A DNA stretch of 12,773 bases. Origin: Planctomycetota bacterium (GTDB lineage Bacteria; Planctomycetota; SZUA-567; H5-PLA8; CALKMO01). The stretch is taken from NCBI GenBank assembly GCA_026417845.1, contig JAOACM010000072.1, forward strand, positions 1 to 12,773, read 5' to 3'. A program made the translations under genes and the position numbers. Positions 6,827 to 12,773 of this stretch are shown here, piece after piece. Position 1 is the stretch's first letter. Each line of letters opens with the position of its first letter. Below the pieces are notes generated by a model, which saw nothing but the letters and a program-made list of their open reading frames with translations, was not told where the DNA came from and ran no database searches.

Positions 6827-6849
6827 CCGCAGCGCCCCGGTGCCTGCGG
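6827..6849 (-). other. Small intercistronic hairpin
   Basis: In the 53 bp between the two polysaccharide genes, CCGCAG (6827-6832) pairs with CTGCGG (6844-6849) around an 11-nt loop. No U-run follows, so it is more likely a processing or stability element than a terminator. Confidence 0.3.
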
Positions 6850-6853
6850 TGGT

Positions 6854-9577
6854 CTATTTCTTCTTCTCTTCAGGCTTCAGGTTGGGATTGGGAGCCTTGC
6901 CGCCGTATTTACGCGCCACCTCGGCGGCCAGCCCGAACAGCAGATCGCTCCTCTCGCGCCAGCCCGAGCTTATGTACCATGACTCTCCCTCGCCGTCCGA
7001 ATGCAGGCACATGCGGATGCGCTCGTCAAGAGCAGCCCGGCACCTAGCCATCAATTCCTCGCCCAGGATGTTCTTCGCCTCGTCGTCCAGCAGAGCCCTC
7101 TCGATGTATATGCGCGCCTCCACCTCCTGCAGGCTCTCTCTGAACGCCTCCGACCTCACCGTCGGCACCGCCCCCTTTCTGCCGCGTCCGAGCACGTACG
7201 GGATGCAGAAGTTCAGGTTCAGCTGGCCCCACGCGGCCTCCGGGTAGCGTCCGGCCAGACTGCCGCGTATCCGCCCGCGCTCGTCCTTCAGCACCGGCCA
7301 GAAGTCGGCGCCGATCCTGCCCAGCCCGCGCGGCCCGAAGCCCTTGGACACGAACGCGGTGTACCCCCGCTTGGCCCCCATCCACTTCTCGAGCTTGACC
7401 CTGTGTTCCACCAGAGTAGACTGGAGCTTCATCTCCCGCGGATAGTACGACAGCCACATCGGGTTCGACCACCCGAACGAATAGCCCTCCTTCGGATCCA
7501 CAGGCATGACGCCGATCCCCCACAGGGCGATGCCCATGCCGATCTCGTATCCGTGCCACCTGTCGCAGTAGTAATGCGAATGGACGGCCCACTTCGCGCC
7601 GGGCACGGCGTTCGATATGTCATCCATTGCCTGTTTCGTCGGCCGCGCGTCGCCGATGAGTCCGAACAGCATGGAATCCTCGATCCCGCGCTTCCTCAAG
7701 ACCTCGCGCATCCCGTCGCTAAGTTTCTTCCAGAACGCCTTGCTCTCCGGAGTGCCCCATGCCGGCCCCACCCTCGGCGCCGCCTTCCCCGTCCTGGGGT
7801 CCCAGAGAGTATAAAGTATCGGCTTGTCGTAGGTCCGCCCCGCCGTCCCGGCGCCTCCTGCATGCCCCTGGCTCTCGGGCGGCTCCCAGCAGTACAGGAT
7901 CACTCCGGGAACCGGCCCAAGGCGGCCGATCGCCGTATCCAGGTACTTCTCGACGACGGCGAAGTCCGGATGCAGTTCCTCGTCCTCACCGCGTATCCAC
8001 CGCACCATGGCGTGCTCGTTTCCCAGATGCGTCCTTCGTACGCAGGTGATGAAGAGCGTCTTGGCGGCGAGGGGCGCGAGCATCGAAAAGGTTCTGTCCA
8101 GCAGCCTGAAGTGCTCCTCGGACCATAACGGCACCTCATACGCCATCGCCACCGACTCGGGCGACTGGATCAGGTCCATGCAGGAGGTGAACTTCGAGAC
8201 CGGAGGCAGCGTCCAGTTGATCACGCGCAGCTTCAGCTCGACCGCAGCGGGCTTCACGCCTTCAGCCTCGATTGTTACGGTCCCTGAATATTCGCCGGCC
8301 GCCGCCTCGGGCGGGATGGAAACCGAGATCCATACCGGCTGGAGCGACCCGCCGTGCTCTTTGTAGATGGGCACCTCCCCAGGCGGATCGTCTTCCAGCG
8401 AATCGAAGAAACGGGCCTGTCCCTGCCCGGCCGCGCCGTCGGGGACGCCGTAGCGCACGGTAACAGCCGGGGCCGGGATCGTCCCGGGACCTTTCAGGTC
8501 GGAAACGCGAACCTTCAGGCCTTTTACCGGTTTTTCGTCCCCGACGATCACCTGCCCCGCGAACGTGCCGTTCCGTACGCCGGTTATCCGTACCGGACTG
8601 AGCGGTGCGAAGGAATCGGGATAGTCGGGCAGGAAGACCGACTGGATTATGCTCTGGTTCCACACCTTGAACCCGCGACCGGGAAGGGCCCCGGTGTTCG
8701 GAACGACACCACCCCCGGACGCCACCAGCTTCGCCTCCAGCAGCCCGACCTTGGCCCAGTGGCAATCCTGGTGGAAATCACCGCAACCCTTCGGGCGGCT
8801 GGCGTACACCCTGGCCAGCGTCGGAGCGCGGCAGATGGCTATCGCCAGGACATTCACGCCCCTCCGGAGTTTTTCCCGGGGCAGTTTCATCCCCTCCAGC
8901 CGGCGGACGCGTCTCTCCAGCCGCACCTTCTCTTCGTCGCTCTTGGGATAACGGAACAGCGCGAACCCCTCCGTCCCGAAGTACGCATCATCGGGGTACG
9001 GTTCGCCCGGCGTGTACGCCCCGACATCCCCCTTCGGCATGAACGCCCGCCCGACCTCCGAACCGTTCAGGTAGACGACCGCTCCACCGCGGCTAGCGAG
9101 CGACAGTGTCGGGGTGCCGGCTTTCTCAGGATCCGGCACCTCGAACAGTCCCCGCATCAGCACGGCCTTCCAGCTTTCGTTCGTGGACCTGTCCAAGACC
9201 GGACCGCGGAGCCGCGCCCAGGCGCTGTCGTCGAACCCAGGCTTCATCCACTCCGCCGGCGTATCCGCCGGCAGACGGACAGCTGGCACATCCTCGATCT
9301 TATACTTGTCCTCCGGCAACTGCCCCTTGTCGGGATTCTTCTGGAACCAGGGATAGGCGTCCCTTCCAGGACGCACTACGGCATGCCGCACCTCGCCAGA
9401 AGGCAATACTATCTCGGGCGTCTCCCATATGGTCCGGAAACGCCAGAAGCTCTTCGTGTCGAGTATCGTCTCGCCGCCGGGATGTCCTCCCGCGGGCTGA
9501 CCTTCCCCCCCGGGCGCGCGAACAGCCGCGGCCGTTACGAGCGCCGCCGCGGGCAAAAGCATCCGACTCCATCTCAA
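6854..9577 (-). CDS. Secreted GH123/DUF4091-like glycoside hydrolase
   Basis: A 907-residue exported protein. A signal peptide (MRWSRMLLPAAALVTAAAVR) leads to a galactose-binding-like jelly-roll region (about 45-285; VVYLNGSEVGR, GVNVLAIAI). Residues about 325-455 form a beta domain ending in the segment PPEAAAGEYSGTVTIEA plus LKLRVINWTLP, characteristic of GH123-like and DUF4091 proteins just before the catalytic barrel. A probable (beta/alpha)8 domain spans about 460-800, with ILYCWEPPES (560-569) as a candidate acidic site. A helical tail (EVEARIYIERALL) and a lysine-rich end follow. The start is TTG at 9575-9577, chosen because GGGAG lies 8 nt upstream (9586-9590); an ATG five codons later is the alternative. 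Substrate is unknown; GH123 enzymes release N-acetylgalactosamine, but this relative is distant. It is paired with the lyase gene and follows the sensor kinase by 189 bp. Confidence 0.75.
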   Translation of the reverse strand: MRWSRMLLPAAALVTAAAVRAPGGEGQPAGGHPGGETILDTKSFWRFRTIWETPEIVLPSGEVRHAVVRPGRDAYPWFQKNPDKGQLPEDKYKIEDVPAVRLPADTPAEWMKPGFDDSAWARLRGPVLDRSTNESWKAVLMRGLFEVPDPEKAGTPTLSLASRGGAVVYLNGSEVGRAFMPKGDVGAYTPGEPYPDDAYFGTEGFALFRYPKSDEEKVRLERRVRRLEGMKLPREKLRRGVNVLAIAICRAPTLARVYASRPKGCGDFHQDCHWAKVGLLEAKLVASGGGVVPNTGALPGRGFKVWNQSIIQSVFLPDYPDSFAPLSPVRITGVRNGTFAGQVIVGDEKPVKGLKVRVSDLKGPGTIPAPAVTVRYGVPDGAAGQGQARFFDSLEDDPPGEVPIYKEHGGSLQPVWISVSIPPEAAAGEYSGTVTIEAEGVKPAAVELKLRVINWTLPPVSKFTSCMDLIQSPESVAMAYEVPLWSEEHFRLLDRTFSMLAPLAAKTLFITCVRRTHLGNEHAMVRWIRGEDEELHPDFAVVEKYLDTAIGRLGPVPGVILYCWEPPESQGHAGGAGTAGRTYDKPILYTLWDPRTGKAAPRVGPAWGTPESKAFWKKLSDGMREVLRKRGIEDSMLFGLIGDARPTKQAMDDISNAVPGAKWAVHSHYYCDRWHGYEIGMGIALWGIGVMPVDPKEGYSFGWSNPMWLSYYPREMKLQSTLVEHRVKLEKWMGAKRGYTAFVSKGFGPRGLGRIGADFWPVLKDERGRIRGSLAGRYPEAAWGQLNLNFCIPYVLGRGRKGAVPTVRSEAFRESLQEVEARIYIERALLDDEAKNILGEELMARCRAALDERIRMCLHSDGEGESWYISSGWRERSDLLFGLAAEVARKYGGKAPNPNLKPEEKKK

Positions 9578-9766
9578 GGCTCTATCTCCCTTTCCCAGAC
9601 CGCCAACATATATCCTCGACCGAATGGGCGGGCTGACCGGGCGCCCGCCGGCGTTCCACGCCTTAACTTAACATACACCGGAGCACTTTTCCCGACAGGC
9701 GACTTTCCGGGTCTCGCTCCGCGCGGCGGACAATTCCCGCGCGCCTTCCCTGCGGACCGGCGCAGC
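9578..9766 (-). promoter_or_regulatory. Leader between sensor kinase and hydrolase genes
   Basis: These 189 bases have no gene. On the minus strand they contain a perfect 7-bp hairpin (9627-9633 with 9643-9649, 9-nt loop) without a U-run, and AT-richer patches (around 9604-9613 and 9663-9672) that could hold a promoter. No convincing -35/-10 pair is visible. Whether the hydrolase has its own promoter or is read from the kinase gene is open. Confidence 0.35.
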
Positions 9767-12316
9767 TCAGCTCTCAAGCGCCTCGCGCACGGCGGAGGCC
9801 AGGCTGCAGGCGGAAAAGGGCTTCTGTAGCAGGCGCACGCCCTTTTCGATCTGCCCGTCGCGGAAGATAACGCCGGCGGAATAGCCGGACATGTACAGCA
9901 CTCTGATGTCCGGCCTGTACCGGACGATTTTCTCCTTGAGCTCCCGCCCATCCATGCCGGGCATTATAATGTCGGTGAGCAGGAGGTGGATCGGCCCCGC
10001 GTGGCTGGCGGAGACCGCGAGGGCCTCTTCGGACGTCCCGGCCGCAAGCACGGTGTATCCCAGCCCGGCGAGAATGCTTTCGCCCAGCTTCAATATCGCC
10101 TCCTCGTCCTCCACGAGCAGTATGGTTTCTCTGCCGCCGCGGGGAGCCGGGGCGGTTCCTTCCGCAGATTCCCCGGCTTCCGCACCGCCACCAGCTTCCG
10201 CCTTGAATCCCGGGAGATATACCTTGACGACCGTCCCCTTTCCGGGCTCGCTGTATACGCTGGCGATTCCTCCGTTCTGCTTCACTGCCCCGTATACCGT
10301 CGCCAATCCCAGCCCCGCCCCCTTGCCGGGCGCCTTGGTGGAATAAAACGGCTCGAAGAGGTGCTCCATCGCTTCCCTGCTCATGCCGCAGCCGTCGTCG
10401 CTTACCGAGAGCAGGACATATTCGCCCGGCGCGGCGTCCGGGTGTCCGGCGCACCAGGCCCCGTCCAGCACGGCGTTAGCTGTCGCCACGGTTATGGCGC
10501 CCCTGCCGGTTATGGCATCCCTGGCGTTGAGGAGCAGATTCGCGAGTATCTGGTCCACGTGCGCCGGGTCAATCCTGACCTTCCATATGTCGGGCCCAGG
10601 CGTCCAGACGAGCCTGATGTTCTCTCCAATGAGCCTTCTGAACATCCGGAGCCCGTCGCCGATCGCCTCGTTCATATCCAGCACCTTCGGGTTCGCGGGC
10701 TGCCTGCGGGCGAAGGCGAGCAACTGTCGCGTCAGATCCGCCGATCTCTCGCAGGCCTTCAATATCTCTGTTATCCTCGCCCGACAGGGATGGTCCGCCC
10801 CCAGCTCAGCCGCCGCCATCTCGGCGTTGCCCATCATGATCGTAAGCATGTTGTTAAAGTCGTGCGCCCCCCCGCCGGCAAGCCTCCCGATCGCCTCCAG
10901 CTTTGCCGCCTGGCGCAGCCGCGCGTCCAGCTTCTCCCGATCCGCCTCCGCCCTCTTCCGCTCCGATATGTCCCGCACTATCGCCTGCAGCATCATCTCG
11001 CCGCCGATCTCGATCCGGTTCAGGCTGACCTCCGCCGGGAACGGCGTCCCGTCCAGCCGGCAGTGCTCCCACTCGAAGAACTGCGGATGCCCCTCCAGAG
11101 CCAGCCGTATCTTCTCCAGCGCCTTCTCCTCCGACGGCCGCCCATCCGGCTGCGTCGGCGGCGAAAAGCGGTACGGAGGCGCGCCTGTTATATGCTCCCG
11201 CGAACAGCCGAACATCTCCAGCGTCTTCGCGTTGCAGTCCACGAACCGGTCCGCTTTCATCAGCATTATCGCGTCGTTGGCCGTCTCGAACAGGAGGCGG
11301 TACTTCGCCTCGCTTTCTCTCAACGCCCGCTGGTCCCGTTCCATGCGTTCGCCGGCGGCCATCAGGCGCTGCACGCTCAATGCGAGGGCCTTCGTGCGGG
11401 CGGAGACCTGGCGTCTCAGAACGAGACACCACAGCAGAGCGGAAACAAGTATCGCCGCGCAGACGGCCGCGGCCGTCTGCAGCCATGACGGCAACGCCGG
11501 CACGCGCCCTTCGGACGTCCATTTTCTGAGCGACCGGTAGTAGATCGAGTCAGGATCTTTTCGCAATTCCGCCAGATGCCTGTCTATGGCAGCAAGGAGC
11601 GCCTCCCTGCCTTCCTTCGGCGCGGCGAAGAACAGCAACGTGGGATGCAGGATCGTAGCGGTCTCCTCCAGCCCCGCCTCCCGGGCCCGCGCCGTCCCGA
11701 GAAAACGGTTCAGCGCCGCCGCGTCCGCGTCTCCACGCCTCGTCGCCTCCATCACCGCCCTGTAATCCGGAAGCGGCATGATCGTGGGACGTTCGTCCGG
11801 GCCGTAAAATGCTTTCTCGAGAACCTCGTGCTGGATCGAACCTTCCAGTACCGCCACCCGTTTCCCGCCAAGATCCCGGACCGTGCGGATCCCGCTCCCC
11901 CGCCGCGCGTATATCTGGAACCAGCCGGAAAGCACAGGCTCGCGGCCGAAGGCGTATTTCTCTCCGCGTTCCGGCGTGAAAGCCACGTCAGGCATCAGGT
12001 CTATTTCGCCGGCCGCCAGCCTGTCGAGGCATTCCTTCCATGTGCCTGAGATATACTCCAGCTTCCAGCCCTCGCGCGCCGCGATTTCTTCCAGGATGTC
12101 AATGAATATCCCCTCCGGCGCGCCCGATCCGGAGCGGCCGATCTTCGGAAGGTTTTCGTAGACGCCCACGTGCACGACCTGGCCGGCATCGGCGACCGAC
12201 GAGCCCGCCAGGACTGCCAGGAGCGTCAGACAGGCCCGACGGAGCGGGAGGAACCGCCCCGCCCGCCGGGCAGCCGATCGGATCGGCCTGCGCCGACTCT
12301 CCGGCTCCGGCGTCAT
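9767..12316 (-). CDS. Hybrid sensor histidine kinase with SBP_bac_3 sensor, PAS and receiver domains
   Basis: A membrane sensor kinase of 849 residues if started at the ATG at 12314-12316. A signal segment (about 28-43) leads to a periplasmic SBP_bac_3 solute-binding domain (about 46-268), whose ADAAALNRFLG resembles kinase-fused sensors. A membrane helix (278-300) follows, then PAS (about 334-450), HisKA with phospho-acceptor H485 in AHDFNN, HATPase (N597; DDGCGM at 640-645; GKGAGLGLATVYG) and a receiver (731-847; D782 in LLLTDIIMPGMDG, K832). There is no DNA-binding domain, so signalling must pass to a partner outside the window. In-frame starts further up (ATG at 12490 with GAGG 9 nt ahead, TTG at 12511) would add 58 or 65 residues ahead of the signal segment. 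I prefer 12316 for a conventional signal peptide, though it lacks a good ribosome site. Ligand unknown. Confidence 0.93.
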   Translation of the reverse strand: MTPEPESRRRPIRSAARRAGRFLPLRRACLTLLAVLAGSSVADAGQVVHVGVYENLPKIGRSGSGAPEGIFIDILEEIAAREGWKLEYISGTWKECLDRLAAGEIDLMPDVAFTPERGEKYAFGREPVLSGWFQIYARRGSGIRTVRDLGGKRVAVLEGSIQHEVLEKAFYGPDERPTIMPLPDYRAVMEATRRGDADAAALNRFLGTARAREAGLEETATILHPTLLFFAAPKEGREALLAAIDRHLAELRKDPDSIYYRSLRKWTSEGRVPALPSWLQTAAAVCAAILVSALLWCLVLRRQVSARTKALALSVQRLMAAGERMERDQRALRESEAKYRLLFETANDAIMLMKADRFVDCNAKTLEMFGCSREHITGAPPYRFSPPTQPDGRPSEEKALEKIRLALEGHPQFFEWEHCRLDGTPFPAEVSLNRIEIGGEMMLQAIVRDISERKRAEADREKLDARLRQAAKLEAIGRLAGGGAHDFNNMLTIMMGNAEMAAAELGADHPCRARITEILKACERSADLTRQLLAFARRQPANPKVLDMNEAIGDGLRMFRRLIGENIRLVWTPGPDIWKVRIDPAHVDQILANLLLNARDAITGRGAITVATANAVLDGAWCAGHPDAAPGEYVLLSVSDDGCGMSREAMEHLFEPFYSTKAPGKGAGLGLATVYGAVKQNGGIASVYSEPGKGTVVKVYLPGFKAEAGGGAEAGESAEGTAPAPRGGRETILLVEDEEAILKLGESILAGLGYTVLAAGTSEEALAVSASHAGPIHLLLTDIIMPGMDGRELKEKIVRYRPDIRVLYMSGYSAGVIFRDGQIEKGVRLLQKPFSACSLASAVREALES

Positions 12317-12571
12317 CGCCGCCTGAACCGCGTCGCTGGCCTCCGGCGGATGCCGCAGCCCCAACAGTACGGCTACGATCCCCGCAGGTTCCGGGTAGAC
12401 GGCACGCGATCTCATAAAACCAAAGCGCTCAAAAACAGGCGGGGAGAGCATTCCGGACACACATACTGCCCCCCGCGACGCAATAAGCATATCGAAAAAC
12501 CTCGAGCGCAAAGCTTTGGGCCCGAGGGCAGCTCCCTTCCAGTTCGGAGGTTTCTGGACAAGTTCTCAACC

Positions 12572-12600
12572 AATATCCGGCTTCCGGCGGACTGTGTCAA
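12572..12600 (-). promoter_or_regulatory. Sigma70-type promoter before the sensor kinase
   Basis: The minus strand has a perfect TTGACA (12595-12600), a 17-nt spacer and GATATT (12572-12577; 4 of 6 to consensus). The predicted start is near 12565, about 75 nt before the ATG at 12490 and about 250 nt before the preferred ATG at 12316. Confidence 0.65.
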
Positions 12601-12773
12601 GAGTGGCGATTTCCCGAAACTCGTCCCAAAGTGCATTGCCGTAAACGCAGAGCCTTGGATCTGCCCGGGGGGACGCGCCCGTGGTATCGGCCGGTTCGCG
12701 CCCCTCGAACCGAGCGGACGAAGGCGGATCAGGCATCTAGGCTCCGATACATTCCGAGCTGGACAGTTACAGC
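12601..12773. other. Right-end region without a recognisable gene
   Basis: I see no gene start or conserved protein fragment on either strand. A minus-strand frame stays open from the edge to 12412, but it runs through the kinase promoter and matches no family I know. The only notable structure is the palindrome at 12692-12712. Confidence 0.5.
12692..12712. repeat. Perfect interrupted palindrome
   Basis: CGGTTCG (12692-12698) and CGAACCG (12706-12712) are perfect inverted repeats around a 7-nt centre. No T-run flanks it, so an operator is more likely than a terminator. It lies about 92 bp upstream of the kinase -35 box. Confidence 0.5.

Noticed and set aside
9700..9766. GC-rich imperfect inverted repeat after the kinase stop as a terminator
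   Set aside because: Pairing is imperfect and no U-run follows on the minus strand.
8354..9829. Plus-strand 491-codon reading frame
   Set aside because: Shadow of the GH123-like gene extending over the intergenic leader; its composition is typical of an antisense frame.
9986..11488. Plus-strand 500-codon reading frame
   Set aside because: Antisense to the histidine kinase core, whose H, N and D motifs are unmistakable.
12412..12636. Minus-strand 74-codon reading frame at the right end
   Set aside because: It runs through the -35/-10 of the kinase promoter and has no ribosome site or known motif.

Overview
The window is GC-rich DNA, and every convincing gene lies on the minus strand. It holds seven protein genes: six complete and one cut by the left edge. 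I see no tRNA, rRNA, insertion sequence, CRISPR array or phage gene. Rubrerythrin and a PerR-type regulator suggest an anaerobic or microaerophilic bacterium. Two large secreted polysaccharide-active proteins of families I associate with uncultured PVC-type bacteria (Lentisphaerota, Kiritimatiellota, Planctomycetota) and similar polysaccharide degraders suggest such a lineage. That placement is inference from gene content, not a phylogenetic result.

Left block, 1-3710, read right to left: a stress and metal operon. A near-consensus sigma70-type promoter (3682-3710), overlapped by a Fur/PerR-like operator, drives perR (3209-3649). It is followed by a TIGR02757/DUF2400 protein (2064-3146) and a Cu/Zn-efflux-type permease with a fused C-terminal heavy-metal-associated domain (646-2067), which starts in an ATGA overlap with the gene before it. 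After a 236-bp leader comes rubrerythrin (409 to beyond base 1). The PerR-like protein keeps all five residues that form the peroxide-sensing metal site in Bacillus PerR, so the block is best read as a peroxide/metal-responsive, self-regulated unit.

Middle gap, 3711-4274: about 560 bases with no credible gene. It contains several small inverted repeats and a 15-bp direct repeat, one copy of which abuts the perR promoter.

Right block, 4275-12600, read right to left: a sigma70-type promoter (12572-12600) precedes a hybrid sensor histidine kinase (SBP_bac_3 sensor, membrane segment, PAS, HisKA, HATPase, receiver). About 190 bp after it come a secreted GH123/DUF4091-like glycoside hydrolase (6854-9577) and, 53 bp later, a secreted PcRGLX/YetA-like (PL26-type) putative exo-rhamnogalacturonan lyase (4275-6800). 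The layout suggests a membrane sensor next to the extracytoplasmic enzymes of a plant- or mucin-type polysaccharide pathway. No DNA-binding output protein is in view.

The right end, 12601-12773, holds no recognisable gene, only a perfect 7-bp interrupted palindrome.
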